From the NCBI RefSeq assembly GCF_032854445.1, contig NC_088307.1, positions 26,736,046 to 26,800,045 of the forward strand: a DNA stretch of 64,000 bases, read 5' to 3'. Source of the DNA: Liolophura sinensis (Eukaryota; Mollusca; Polyplacophora; Chitonida; Chitonidae). Positions 23,843 to 37,538 of this stretch are shown here, piece by piece. A model generated the notes under the pieces. It saw nothing but the letters and a program-made list of their open reading frames with translations, searched no databases and was not told the DNA's origin. Positions within the stretch are counted from its first letter, which is position 1; every line of letters begins with the position of its first letter. Position numbers and translations under genes: made by a program.

Positions 23843-26600
23843 ATGCAGCAAAACCAGGGGTACTTCTACGGTGTATACATAACTATGTCAAACATATTGT
23901 ACAATCTACAGTGGCTGAAGGGTACTGACACACTGTCCATCTCTAAGTGGGTTTCCTCAATACAAAAACCTGCACAAATGAAATCTACAACGCTGTGGTT
24001 GGAGTTCCTAGATACTTCCTTCCCAGATGCACAGCATAGTTTCTTAGTTAGTACTGTTAGTATCTGTTGACTTCGAAATAAAAAGTGGATGTTATGTTTA
24101 CCGGAGCACATGATTCAAACATGTGATATCGCATGGGATAAACTTTGCCATCTGGCATTCGTGACAATTTTGTTAGGTACTTTTCGCAGCTTTGCATCAA
24201 TCTAAATTTAAACTGAGATAAACCTTGTTACATTTGTCTCCCACCGCCTTGGTACATTTATCTCCTACCACCTTGTTACATGTATGTTAGGCAACCTTGT
24301 TACATGTATCTCCGACCACCTTGCTACATGTATCTTAGATCACCTTGTTACATGTACCTCCGACCACCTTGTACCATGTGTTATCCCCCGCCTTATTACA
24401 TGTGTCTTGGACCACCTTGTCACATGTATCTCGGTCCACCATTTTACATGTATCTCCAACCGCCAGGTGTATTTATCTCCAGCCACCTTGTTAGATGTAC
24501 TGTAGATTTACTTGTTACATGTATCTCAGTCCACCTTGTTACATGTATCTTTGTTCACTATGTTACATGTATCTTAGCCCATATTGTTACATGTATCTTA
24601 TATTACCTTGTTACATGTATCTCAGTACACCTTGTTACATGTATTTTAGACCACCTTGTTACATGTACTTAGTCTACCTTGTCACATGTATCTCAGTCCA
24701 CCATGTTACATGTATCTTAGATCACCTGGTTACATGTACCTTAGCCTACCTTGTTACATGTATATTGGATTACCTTGTTACATGTATCTCAGTACACCTT
24801 TTTACATGAATCTTAGACCACCTTGTTACATGTACTTAGTCTACCTTGTACATGTATTTCAGTCCACCTTGTTACATGTATCTTAGATCACCTTTCTACA
24901 TGTATCTTAGACTACCTTGTTACATGTATCTTGGATTACCTTGTTACATGTATCTCAGTACACCTTGTTAGATGTATCTTAGACCACCTTGTTACATGTA
25001 CTTAGTCTACCTTGTCACATGTATCTCAGTACACCTTGTTAGATGTACCTTAGATCACCTTGTTAAATGTATCTTAGACCACCTTGTTACATTATCTTAG
25101 TCTACCTTGTCACATGTATCTCAGTCCACCTAGTTACATGTATCTTAGATCACCTTTCTACATGTATCTTAGACTACCTTGTTACATGTATCTTGGATTA
25201 CCTTGTTACATGTATCTCAGTAAACCTTGTTAGATGTATCTTAGACCACCTCGTTACATGTACTTAGTCTACCTTGTCACATGTATCTCAGTACACCTTG
25301 TTAGATGTACCTTAGATCACCTTGTTACATGTATCTTAGACCACCTTGTTACATGCACTTAGTCTACCTTGTCACATGTATCTCAGTCCACCTAGTTACA
25401 TGTATCTTGGATCACTTTGATACATGTATCTTAGACCACCTTGTAACATGTATCTTAGTCTACCTTGTCACATGTATCTCAGTTCAACTTGTTACATGTA
25501 TTGGCGACCGCATTGAAGACGTCTATCTCAACGATAATATAGTTTCCCTTTAGCATTAACAAGGCAATCTCTAAAACTTTGTAATATATTCCTTAAGAAA
25601 ATCCCTGAGGCATTCGTTTAACTCAACACATTCCAAGACCGAATCAACGGGGAATTTAAACTTCAAAATATTATCTAAATATGTGTATTCTATATGCCTA
25701 TATAGCTCGTTTCTCATTATTTATATTATAAATTTTATATAATACATGATATTACCTAGCAAGCTTGTTTGCTCTTCACACTACCATTGGCTCAAAAAGT
25801 CATCAAAAGAAATTTAATTATTTAATTGCCTGTTGTGTAATGCCATACATAAGTGTTTTTAATACTTATACGGTTGTCTCTTAAGTGTGGAGAAGAGCAG
25901 TGTATCTGACGAACGTTCCACATATGACGTACACATATGCACAAAAGTGAATTTCAACGACCCCACAAGCCCTATCTTTCTCTTCTTGTCACAAAGGCCA
26001 CACAAGCAGTACGGGTGGTGGAATTTACAAATTCCTCTGCCCCAGGCCGCGTTTGTTCCAGTATCACTGGTGTCACAACTATTTAAAGGGAAGCAAATTT
26101 AGCCTTCATTGTACACCCCACCCCACTCACTCCCCTACTAAATCTCTAAGGACTCAGTGTTCTACTTGTTTGTACATGTACATATGCAGATCATAATACT
26201 GTATAAAAGACTATAGCAGCGTAAAACTTGATAATTAACACCAGAATGATAAAATTTGTGTCTATTACACATAAGCTTAGCTTTCCTTGCCTGGTTTTCG
26301 AATAGTTACGCCCACCAATGCACGCGCTTGGATAACTCAACAGCCAGGTATTGAGCTAGAGTGAAAATGACGCTCTGGTTTACCAATCCCTGTACATATA
26401 TACAGATCAATGCACATATGAGAAATTAAAATTCGTGGAACTAGGGTATCGAAATAAAAAGTTCAGTCGTAACGTGGATATTATGTTTGTCGGGGCACAT
26501 GATTCAAACGTGATGCCGTCTGACATAAACTTTGACATCTGCCAATGTTAACGATTGTTATGTACCATTAGGAGAGTTTATTCTAAGTTTACACTGCGAT
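23843..26600 (+). repeat. Macro-repeat copy 1 (A - 24-bp array - B - A')
   Basis: First copy of a duplicated block. Order: left segment with CAGGGGTACTTCTACGGTGT and CTACAGTGGCTGAAGGGTAC; segment A at about 24,075 (AAAAAGTGGATGTTATGTTT); the 24-bp array; segment B from about 25,540 with CATTCCAAGACCGAATCAAC; then a second A-like segment at about 26,450. The A segments are direct repeats flanking the array and B. Copy 2 starts at about 27,336 with the same order. No transposase or reverse transcriptase was seen, so the mechanism of spread is unknown. Confidence 0.8.
24228..25505 (+). repeat. 24-bp minisatellite, array 1
   Basis: About 53 units of ACCTTGTTACATGTATCTTA-GACC with substitutions, and occasional 23-bp units. 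The period is 8 codons, so open frames reading TCILDHLVTCISVHLV or MYLRPPCY appear in two frames at once. They are artefacts. Each unit carries the ACATGT palindrome. Confidence 0.95.
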
Positions 26601-27335
26601 AGAAAATCTAACTTTTTTAAACCCAACTTTGTATGTCAAACGACCGACTTATTTCCCTTTCTCACCAAGAACTGAAAGTCCTGAGAAAGTCTTGCCATAA
26701 CAGAAGGAATTTAATGTTAAATCAAAGCCACCTTTGGATTAAAATGGGCATTATCGCCCACACAAGAGGTCCAGTCTGTCTACAAAACACTAATCCCTGC
26801 CGCTATGCGATACACTCTTTGACTATATACAGTGTCATTCTATAGAAAAACAAAGTAGTACACCGCGTATAGCCACTTGCTTTAGGCACATTTTTCATTA
26901 ACGACATAGCTTATCAGTTTCCATGAGATTTTAATGAGACATGGACTGTCAGAAACAGGCAAAAAAGTACAATATGCAGACTTTTCTCCTCCAACACAAA
27001 CAGGCAAGCACACACACACGCACACATAACGTCAGAGTAGTAGTGTTTTAGCAAAATCGTGGCTTGAACATGTCATATATGTGCACAAAACCAGGAAAAA
27101 TTATCTGTCGACCTCACAAAGTCAACATCTTTCATGATGTATGTCGAATTAAGTCAGCTGACATACGGAACACAATTGGAGGTAAAGATCTCATTAATCT
27201 AAAACTCTGTAAAAACACGGTTCAGCATGGGAGAGGTGTGAGTAAGGAGCCTTTTGGGAAAAGCTGACGTAGAGGGCTGCGGGGCGGGACGACCTCAATG
27301 GTGAAGTCAACTTGTTGTCAAACGCAAAGGATCTC
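26600..27335. other. Spacer between macro-repeat copies
   Basis: No gene recognised. A short CA-rich run lies at 27,005-27,025. The frames at 26,633 and 27,064 show no family motif. Confidence 0.4.
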
Positions 27336-30300
27336 AACATGCAAGAAAACCAGGGGTACTCCCACTTTGTATACATAACTATGTCAAACATGTTGTACAA
27401 TCTGCAGTGGTTGAAGGGTACTGACATACTGTCCATCTCTAAGTGGGTTTTCTCAATACAAACACCTGCACTACTCAAATCTACAACGCTGTGATTGGAG
27501 TTGCTAGATAATTCCTTCCCAGATGCACAGCATAGATCCTTAGTTAGTACTGAGTCTGTTAGCCTACTCTGTATACATGTGTATCTGTTGACTTACAAAC
27601 TTACTTACAAAGTCCAAGTCAGGAGGGAAAACATGGCGACAGTCAGTGTGATGCCGATATTTGCACACGTATATTATATGTAAGCACGTGACCTTATTGC
27701 ACAAGTTACAAGATTAACATTCGAAATATTAGAATTCCTGGAACTATGGCTTCGTAATAAAAAGTGGATGTTGTGTTTACCGGATCACATGATTCAAACA
27801 TGGGATGAACTTTGACATCTGGCAATCGTGACGATTTTGTTATGTACCATTCGCAGCGTTGCATCAATCTAAATTTACACTGAGATAGCCTTGTTACATT
27901 GTCTCCTATCGCCTGGGTATATTTATTTCCGACCACCTTGATACATGTATCTTAGACCACCTTGTCACATGTACCTTAGTCTACCTTGTCACATATATCT
28001 CAGTCTACACTGTTACATGTATTTTATGTCACTTTGTTACATGTATCTTAGACCAACTTGTTGCATGTATTTCCGACCACCTTGTTACATGTATTTCCCA
28101 CCGCTTTATTACTGGTATGTTAGACCACCTTGATACATGTACCTTAGTCTACCTTGTCACATTTATCTCCAACCGCCTTGGTATATTTATTTCTGACCAC
28201 CTTGTTACATGTATCTTAGATCACCTTGTTACATGTATTTCCGACCACCTTGTTACATGTATTTCCCACCGCTTTATTACTGGTATGTTAGACCACCTTG
28301 ATACATGTACCTTAGTCTACCTTGTCACATTTATCTCCAACCGCCTTGGTATATTTATCTTCGACCACCTTTTAACATGTATCTTAAATTACCTTGTCAC
28401 ATGTGTCTCAGTCCACCTTGTTACATGTATTTCCGAACACCTTGTTACATGTATTTCCCACCGCTTTATTACTGGTATGTTAGACCACCTTGATACATGT
28501 ACCTTAGTCTACCTTGTCACATTTATCTCCAACCGCCTTGGTATATTTATCTTCGACCACCTTTTAACATGTATCTTATATTACCTTGTTACATGTGTCT
28601 CAGTCCACCTTGTTACATGTGTCTCCGGCCGCCTCGGTATATTTATCTTCGACCACCATGTTAGATGTATCTTAGATCACCTTGTTACATGTGTTTTAAA
28701 TTACCTTGTTACATGTATCTTAGATCACATTGTTACATATATCTTAGATCACCTTGTTACATGTATCTTATATTACCTTGTTACATGTGTCTCAGTCCAA
28801 CTTGTTACATGTGTCTCCAGCCGCCTTGGTATATTTATTTTCGACCACCATGTTACAAGTATCTTAGATTACCTTGTTACATGTATCTTAAATTACCTTG
28901 TTACATGTGTCTCAGTCCAATTTGTTACATGTGTCTTCAGCCGCTTTTTTAAATTACCTTGTTACATGTGTCTCAGTCCAATTTGTTACATGTGTCTTCA
29001 GCCGCCTTTGTATTTTTATTTTTGACCACAATATTACATGTATCTTAGATTACCTTTTTACATGTATCTTAGATCACCTTGTTACGTGTATCTTAGACCA
29101 CTTTGTTACATGTGCCTTAATCTATCTTGTCACATATGTTTCAGTCCACCTTGTTACATGTGTCTCCAGCCGCCTTGTTATATTTATCTTCGACCACCAT
29201 GTTACAAGTATCTTAGATTACCTTGTTACGTGTATCTGAAATTACCTTGTTACATGTGTCTCAGTCCACCTTGTTACATGTGTCTCCAGCCGCCTTGGTA
29301 TATTTATCTTCGACCACCATGTTACATGTATCTTAGATTACCTTGTCACATGTATCTTAGACCACCGTGTTACATGTACCTTAGACCACCTTGTTACATG
29401 CACCTTAGATCACTTTGTAACATGTATCTCAGTCCACCTTGTTACATGTATATGCCACTGCACTGAAGAAATCCTCCTTAACGATAATATAGCTTCCCTT
29501 ATGCATTGATAAGACAGTCTCTGAAACCTTCTGATATATTCCTTAACAAAAGCCCCGATGCATTCGTTTAACTCAACGCATTCCAAGACCGAATCAACGG
29601 AGTATTTAAACTTCAAAATGTTATCTAAATATGTGTATTCTATTTGTCTATATAGCTTGTTTTTCATTATTCATGACGTAAATTTTATATAATACATGAT
29701 ATCACTTAGTAAGCATGTTTGCTCTTCACACTACCATTGGCTCAAAAAGTCATCAAAAGAAATTTAATTATTTATTTGCCTGTTGTGTAATGCCATACAT
29801 AAGTGTTTTTAATACTTGTACGATTGTCTCCTGAGTGTGGAGAAGAGCAGTGTATCTGACAAACGTTCCACATATGACGTACATATATGCACAAAAGTGA
29901 CTTTCAACGACCCCACAAGCCCCGTCTCTTCTTGTTACAAAGGCCACACAAGCTGTACGGGTGGTGTAATTTACAAATTCCTCTGCCCCAGGCCGCGTTT
30001 ATTCCAGCATCTCTGGTGTCACAACTATTTAAAGGGAAGCAAATTTAACCTTCATTGTACACCCCACCCCATTTACTCCCCTCCGAAATCTCTAAGGACT
30101 CAGAGGTCTACTTGTTTGTACATGTACATATGCAGATCATAATACTGTATAAAAGACTAAAGCAGCGTAAAACTTGATAATTAACACCAGAATGATAAAA
30201 TTTGTGTCTATTACACATAAGCTAAGCTTTACTTGCTTGGTTTTCGAAGAGTTACGCCCACCAATGCACGCGCTTGGATAACTCAACAGCCAGGTATTGA

Positions 30301-30475
30301 GCTAGAGTGAAAATGACGCTCTGGTTTACCAATCCCTATTCATATATACGGATCAATGCACATATGAATAAGGATTGCCAATGGTAACTATTGTTATGTA
30401 CTATTAGCAGAGTTTATTCTAAATTTACACTGCGATAGCCTCGTTTCATTATATTTCCAACCGCCTTGTTAAATT
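27336..30475 (+). repeat. Macro-repeat copy 2
   Basis: Same order as copy 1. Segment B repeats 25,540-26,400 at about 29,490-30,360 with few differences, at an offset of about 3,950 bases. The left segment is offset by about 3,490; the gap is explained by a longer 24-bp array and an extra segment of about 160 bases at 27,590-27,750. After the last A-like segment (30,370-30,445) the first units of another 24-bp array begin (CCAACCGCCTTGTTA), so the unit may have been longer and tandem. Confidence 0.8.
27890..29455 (+). repeat. 24-bp minisatellite, array 2
   Basis: About 65 units of the same 24-bp consensus as array 1. It has its own higher-order pattern: a block of about 180 bases holding TTTCCCACCGCTTTATTACT recurs at 28,087, 28,261 and 28,453, and blocks with AGCCGCCTTGGTATATTTAT recur later. 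The 302-codon open frame at 28,117-29,025 is a product of the period, not a gene. Confidence 0.95.
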
Positions 30476-30570
30476 AAACTTCAAAATGTTTTGTAAATGT
30501 GTATATTCATTACATTATTTAGCTGGTTTCTCACTATTTAATAGTGTGCTTGAATTGCGTAAAAAAATTG

Positions 30571-30694
30571 ATTTATTTATTTATTTGATTGGCGTTTTTT
30601 CGCCGTACTCAAGAATATTTCACTTTAACGACGGCGGTGAGCGTTATGGTTTGAGGAAAGCCTGCAGACCCCGGGAGAAACATCACGATATGCG
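30571..30694 (-). mobile_element. SINE-1 fragment, antisense
   Basis: Inverted tail (ATTTATTTATTTATTTGATT) and the AAGAATATTTCACTTTAACG block; similarity stops in the middle of the element. Confidence 0.8.
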
Positions 30695-30842
30695 TTTCCA
30701 TTAAGAACACATCCAACTTGCCTACCTACTAAAACTGCTAAAGCACCGAAGTAATTAAAGGCCTCCGCAATGAGTAAGGAAGGCCTTCTGCAATATTCCA
30801 TGATGACTGATGTCAACGACCTACGACAGTTTGAAACGCAGA

Positions 30843-30947
30843 ATTTATTTATTGGATTGGTATTTTACGCCATACTTAAGACGGAAACCGGGCAGACACG
30901 AGGGAAACCCACGACCATCTGCAGGTTGCTGACAGAACTTCTTGACC
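30843..30947 (-). mobile_element. SINE-1 fragment, internally deleted
   Basis: Tail and first block, then a jump to ACCGGGCAGACACGAGGGAA and GCAGGTTGCTGACAGAACTT. It lacks the AATATTTCACTTATACGACG middle section and the head. Confidence 0.75.
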
Positions 30948-30949
30948 GG

Positions 30950-33900
30950 AGAACAAACATTATTAAATTTGTCTTTCAACTTTTTTTAAACAACCTTTTT
31001 TCGTATAACTTTCTAAACCATTTGAAATCAATCCATTTATGTGTGATGGTAAAACCCGCTTTTTGTTGTATCATACCTACTTATCATTCAGATGACTCAC
31101 GAATACAGTCTGGCTCTACTGGAGACCATGTATATCCAACATGAAATATAATGCTTACATTATATGTTTTAACTGAGAGAGATGTAGCGAAACTATTATC
31201 GATTAATAAAAAAATTGTGTTATCATTTAAAAACATATTCAGCTGCTATATTTATAAGTTATGATCTAACAAAAACTGGTGTCTGCCCCTATTCGAACAT
31301 AAACTGATCATAAATACTTTTGTGTACTTTCGAGATGTGAATGCATGTACGAAACAAATACTGATTTTAATCCATGATGTAATGCAGACGGATGTTGCCG
31401 AATGACTGGTTCTTCTGGGGATGTCGTCTAGAGGATGGCACAGCTGTTGTCTTTCCAGATGATAAGTATTATTTAACACTAAGTTTGTTCATATATATTC
31501 TGATTTTTACTACAGAAATTGAGAGTCTTAATCGGGTTTTAAAGACAAGATGAAGCTCAGAAGGCACAAGGCACGCAAACAGTCCTTTAGTTTTTAATGT
31601 GTGGTGAATAATAAAACAAACCAAATCCGGGGATGGGTGGTCGCATTGATATAAAACCTGACGTTGTGCACCTAAACTTTGGCAACTTTGATTGCGTGAC
31701 TTGGCGGCCATGTTGAAAGGCAAAAAGGAAAAAAAAAAGGTTATACGATTGGGCAGATACTTAGAATGCCGTTGCACAAAGCCTAGGTGTGTTCAATTTG
31801 TTTATGAGGCCTTTCTCAGTTGAAAATTGCACAAGGTCGGTGCTTGGGTGAAAATGCCAAGTGACCAAAAATCCTACACTGTTGTAAATTTTAATGTGGG
31901 AGACGTCACCGAAGCCGGAAGTATATAACACATGAAGCTAAAGACGCAATCTTGAAGCCTAACATTATCTCATTTCACAATTTTACAAAATCAGAAATGA
32001 CGTCAGAGAACCAGAAGAAAGACATGCAATAAAACCCCACCATTTTTGCAGTTTGCAAAATTGAAAACCTTCTCCAGCTAAAACGACATGGCAGAAATAT
32101 ATGACGGTTAGGTACGTAGTAGAAGAGCTTTGGCAGATAAAATGTCAGAGTCCCTAGTCACCACACCTAGCGGCCATATTGGGTTAATATGAAACCACAT
32201 GAGAGTCATTAGGCAAAACCCCATGTCCAATTTAGCACACGTAACAACGGTTTTCCGGATGCCATTTAGAGAGAAAAAGAATGTGATGCAATTTAAAGTG
32301 AAAGGAAATTTAATGTGAATATTCCAAACACGTTACCTGGCGAAGTCTGACATCATGGTCTCGAATCTGGTCTTCTTATGTATGTCTCCTTATTGGGCAA
32401 ATTGCGATCAAAGCGGAAAAGCACAATTTTCCCCAAATTACATGTCACGTGACACACAACTCAGTGAAAAGGGCTATATATTTACTGTATACATATGCTT
32501 ACAGTATAGCTGAGCCGTGGCAAGAAACACAGGACATGTAGGACTTTACTAAATATTGTCCAAATCTGGAATCACTCCGTACATTTGACGCATTCATATC
32601 TACATGCAATATAGTGTACATACAATGCATTGATGGCCTTTAAAAATGTCCGCCTTCCAGGTAAGTTGTTTATATTCCAATGCATTAAGATACCATTCAG
32701 GTAACGGGAAACGTCGTTGCATTGGACGGAAACACGAGCTTGAACCCCAATCATCGCTGTTTCAGCAGCTTTATTTTCATTTTGTAAATAGTAAGTTATC
32801 TGTATGTAGATAGTGATATACCAAAGGGTCTCAAATATGCCTTATATTGTATATATTGTATATATTCTTCTGTAATGTGTGATAATATCAATCGAAGTCA
32901 TCAGTTATTGATTCAAAAATTAATCTAAAATTTCGCAGTGATATAAACACTCTTGTTGACAAATATTAACAGAACCATTTAACATATATGTGGCACTGAT
33001 GTATCTATATGGCTAGTGGATATGCAAGCATTCATGTTTAATTCTTTAACATAATGCTTTCACGAAAAGTTGTAATCATAGCGCGATTGATATTCCTATA
33101 TTTGTATTTGATCTGAAACTTAGTCAAGAGCTCAACTCTAGAAGATGTACTGTCTCCCCCATCTGATTGAAACTGTTGACTGCTCGTATCTTAAGTTACC
33201 AGCTTTAGTTGCTATTTATATAATGTTTCTTACGTATTCCTTTGGGATTTCGAATTTTAGGTTGTTTTGAAAATGTGTTAATGTGCTATTATCGATTTAC
33301 AAGAGGCATACGAATGTCGGTGTAGGGTATAATAGTAGTTGAAGACCTGCTACTTGAAATAACGTGATAAATCACAATCCGGAATCACTAAAACTGGTAA
33401 CCAAATTGTGCTTAGGCCTCGCATGGCGCTGTAGGGGAGGAACAGATAAAATATCACCTCATATGAGGTAATCTAACAACAGGCCGCATTTCACCGGTTG
33501 CGTGTAAACCACTGTCTTCGTTGAAAACATAGAATGACACATTTCTTAAGTGACACAATCCTGGGTGTTAATGACAAGCCCAAAAGTAATGGTGGGAAGA
33601 ATCCGTGCTTTCTGGTTAACCTGACTGCCGTCTTGAGTACTGCGTAGAACACCAACTAAATAACTGAAGAAATCCTGAGCACGAAAGCACAGTGACTGAA
33701 ACATTCTTTTTTTCTTCTGGATGTATCTTGGGGTCAGTTCTTTGTGGTCAAAATTTTTATGTGATGTCGCCGCAGATAGTTTGGGGGAAAGCACAACAGA
33801 GACGATTTGTTTGTGTAAGTATTGTGTTTGTTAAGTCGTTGTACGGCACAGTTATGTTTCCCAGTGAGCTTTAGATTAGAACAACAACCCACAACTGATA

Positions 33901-34700
33901 AGTATTCGCACATAACACACTATGCACAGACATGCAATTTGTTTTCCTTAATGTCCAACATAGACGCCCTCATCTCAATTTACCGGAGAAATGATTTGTG
34001 TGAATGCTTACAAACAAAAATATACATTTTCACTAAAAAGGACGTACGTTATAAATTTATACGGTACGAATGTGTTGATCTGTGCGTTTATTCATTTTAC
34101 CCAGTGTTGTATTTTCTCCTTCGAAGAACCAATCCACCCTTCTCTGTATCGGTTCTTACTTTAAGTCAAGTGGTTTCTCAGGTATCGAATTCCACCACCC
34201 AAAAACCCAACAGCCTAATACGCGTGTGTGCTGAATGATTATTTCAGCTATACGCCTGACGGCATTCCAAGTGCCGCAATACACAGTGAGAGCCCAAAAT
34301 TCAGATCCATACAATATGATTTAGTTTTATATCGACTTATTTAGATCCCATGCAGTCATTTCAGCCCAAGTTTACTGTAAGTCAGTCAGCTATTTCACAA
34401 CATATGTCGCGTTATGGAACAAATTGTAATGACACCTAATACATTTGTTGCAATGAATTACAACTGTACACCGACAGTACACTGTGCTCTCAATTTTTGG
34501 AGACATTTGAATTCATTTAGATCGTTCCCCGATGCGTAAAAAACAACGAAGACGTGCGATTTTGCTCCGTTAGTGGGCTGCCACCCACGGGGCGAGGGCT
34601 GAGAACGGGTACCGTCCTCCTGCAGAGAGCCACGATCACGTGATGTAGGACTGCGTGCTGTATGTTTCACGCTAGATGTTTTCATGGGTCATTCTGAAAC
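30950..34700. other. Long stretch without a recognisable gene
   Basis: Open frames at 30,770, 31,469, 33,546 and 33,822 (up to 138 codons) were read and show no recognisable motif. Short remnants only: a SINE-1 scrap at 33,625-33,664 (CTTGAGTACTGCGTAGAACA) and a DR1 scrap at 33,480-33,512 (GCATTTCACCGGTTGCGTGT). A 52-codon frame at 34,768-34,926 is unrecognised. Confidence 0.4.
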
Positions 34701-35461
34701 CTTGCTGAAACCTATAAATATATGTGCACAGTTCTTACACATCGTCTTTTGAAAACGTTTAGAAACTATGTGTAAATGTTCTACAGCATCACCAATGGAA
34801 TGTGCAGATATAGTGTGGGACATTATCACTGAGAGCCACACAAATATCACAGAAATCATACAAACGTTTAAACGACGCTACATACATGTACATCGCCCCG
34901 TTATTTATTCAAAATTATGTCAATGATGTAACAAGCAATGTATTTAGTAAACTACCACCTCCAACATATCAGCGTAACCCGCACTTAATCAGAACAACAA
35001 ACCACTGCCAAGTTTGCAAGAAGAACAGCCAGCTTTAGTAATTCTTCCCAGAAGTTGTGCTATGGAAAAACACCTTACCATATTCAATTAGAGAAACCAA
35101 GAATTTACCAAGAATTTAAAACAAGTTAAAATAAATTATTTCTCTTCCTCCAAGTTCTCACAGACTTAAAGCTCAGCCATCTCACTGGAACCGGACCGTT
35201 ACCATACCTCATTTGTTTTCACAAAAGATTACTGCATCAGGTAATCCCATACAAACTGTTCAACTGTTCAAACTGTAAACAAGAGAGGAGTTAACATACC
35301 ACGTGTCCCTTCATGCTGCATATGGCCTTCGTGTAAGTGGAAATGTTTTGAACGCGGCGATAACGAGCGAAGAAGTAAACAAACAGAAGAAATAATTTAT
35401 ATACTTGCGTAGGAGAAAGTAAAACGACATTTGACTCATCGTACGATTACTTTTATTTCAG

Positions 35462-35597
35462 GGCTGTTGCGACGGAGAGAAAATAGTGGAAAGGACAGGA
35501 AGTGTATTTAACGGTAACCATGGTAGATACATCCAGCTGTACAGTAGCTGTGAGCACTCTGCTTTCTGGTGCCGCCATGATGTCATTCAGCTATAAG
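35462..35597 (+). pseudogene. Decayed duplicate of an LRAT-type exon
   Basis: A 136-base copy of the exon at 35,726, with the same acceptor (TTTTATTTCAG) and a GTAGGT donor. A one-base deletion near the start (GTTGCGAC against GTTGGCGAC) and a two-base loss near the end (GATGTCATTC against GATGTGTCATTC) break the frame. The motif Asn is changed: SCEHS replaces NCEHF. Flanking intron sequence (AAAAATTTAATGTC after the donor) is also shared, so this is a tandem duplication of a block of about 264 bases. Confidence 0.75.
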
Positions 35598-35725
35598 GTA
35601 GGTTATTATCTTAGGAAAGAGGTCGCTCAAAAATTTAATGTCGATTAAAAAGTATCTTAAAAATAAATTACATATCTTTTTAGACTTTATTTTCAACCCT
35701 CATCATACGATTAATTTTATTTCAG

Positions 35726-35864
35726 GCCTGTTGGCGACGGAGAGGAAATAGTGGAAAGGGCAAGAAGTGTAATAAATGGTGACCATGGTACATACAACCT
35801 GTATTGGAGTAACTGTGAGCACTTTGCTTTCTGGTGCCGCTATGATGTGTCATTCAGCTATCAG
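35726..35864 (+). CDS. LRAT-like domain exon of the plus-strand paralogue
   Basis: 139 bases, the same length and phases as the minus-strand exon at 13,115-13,253. It lies between TTTTATTTCAG|G and TATCAG|GTGAGT. It encodes [20 protein letters not shown], then [20 protein letters not shown] and VSFSYQ. The NCEHF motif with the predicted nucleophile Cys is intact here, although the RYG glycine is Asp and the downstream coiled-coil exon is broken. The gene as a whole is therefore probably a pseudogene, or has lost its tail. No exon with the catalytic His was found upstream. Confidence 0.75.
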
Positions 35865-37538
35865 GTGAGTTATCATCTTTGGGAAAAGGGTGTTCAAAAA
35901 TTTAATGTCTATTTCCAGTGAAAGTTCACCACGCAAGGAATCCTAAACATGCACTACATATAATTTTAGACTTCCTTTTCAACCCTGTGAAAGTTTAGTA
36001 AAACTTGATCTTGACACAGCATCAGCACGTTGCCATTATCGGCAACTGTGTGACGTCATGCTTACCTACTTACTCAGATGTGGAATATAGTTTTAATATA
36101 ATCGACCAGGCTGTATATGCCTAAAGCAGAAATAAGGTGTGGACATTATGTAACAATGGGAGTTAAAATGGCCTGGTTTTCTTTTGGAAATTTGACACGA
36201 AGGATATTATTTATTTCACCATCACATTGAACCACATCTAAAGGTGTAGCGATGGACTACGTTTATCATGTGTCATTCTTCGCCATCACTTTATCAATCC
36301 TGACATGACCCACTTACGTCGGGATCTTAAAGGTAACATCACAGTCTATTTCCTCGCATCACTCAAATAAATAATACTTGACCAAGCAGAATTTGGACAA
36401 ATTAAGTCGAGATGACCTCACACACAGCTTCGGTTGAAAAGAAAAAAAAAACTTACCAAAGTCAAGGAGATATATTGGAATGATCCTGACTGTGTGTATG
36501 TTTTGTCGATGATTTTCGATATTGATGAAACTGACAATACATCTTGCCCATTAGCTTGACCAGTGCATGCTGAAGTTTAATGGCAACTGGATCAGTATTT
36601 TATAATCAAACCCATTTAGGGCTTTACGTTCTAGATGTATTTAGTTTGTCCATGCAACGGTTTCTTAAGTACTGAACATTTTCCCACAAAGTTTAGCATA
36701 CATCGGCTCCATCATCTCAACTTGTGCATGCTTAAGTTTAATTACAATCTGGTAACAGTTATTCCCGTTCAGATAATGTATTAATGGGCATTCGTGAACC
36801 CAGGTTTTTTCCATGTAACTCTTGCTAAATTATGTTATCAACTGACATATACATGGTTATTACTAATGGCAGTCTGACTGGTATTTTTTGTTTTTGGAAA
36901 CGTGGTCATATGGAATGAGAAAGGTGGGGGTGTATATTTAGGATATTTTGATTCTAGTTTGGCCTTGAATTGTCGAAGTACTGTTTCTGTCGGTATACCG
37001 TGATCAACAGTAACGTCTCAAATTGAATCAAGTTATGTGTGGCCACGATTCGGTATGCAGGGGTCACGTGTGACGTCAGTCCCCATTGTGATAGTCACGC
37101 GGTCTTTGTCCAGTCATACTCTGCTAAGAATGGGTGTCACATTTCGCCTTGGTTTGTTCGAGTACTGCTTTTAACAGATAAAGTGTTGAAATCCACTCTG
37201 GCGGTATTTCATTCACATCGTGAGAAGAACATAGAAAAAAACATTAAATCTAGTTTTGATACAAAAGCCGTAAAACATATCGTTTTCATATGCAAATAAA
37301 GCATCTCTAGAAAGAGTTTTAATTCTTTTAAAGCACAAAGCCCACTGTCTCACAGAAAGAATTTTTCAGGACAAAATTATGTTTTATACGACATGGGAGT
37401 ATTCTATTCACCATAAACAAAAAGAAAAACTCTAGGTTAGTCGCCCGTCACGCTTAACTTAGGTAAAAGGCTAAGCCTTATTCCCTTGAGGATTGATTGC
37501 AGCGTTAGGTTATTGCTAACTTGGTTTATCTTTTACAG
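35865..37538 (+). other. Intron or spacer of the LRAT paralogue
   Basis: 1,674 bases from the GTGAGT donor to the TTTATCTTTTACAG acceptor. No other gene or named repeat seen. The 86-codon frame at 37,039-37,299 has no recognisable motif. Confidence 0.45.

Noticed and set aside
28117-29025. 302-codon open frame in the 24-bp array
   Set aside because: The period is 8 codons and two other frames are open over the same region. It has low-complexity content, no start context and no homologous domain.
33822-34238. 138-codon plus-strand frame
   Set aside because: No recognisable domain, composition like the surrounding DNA, and no splice or poly(A) context.
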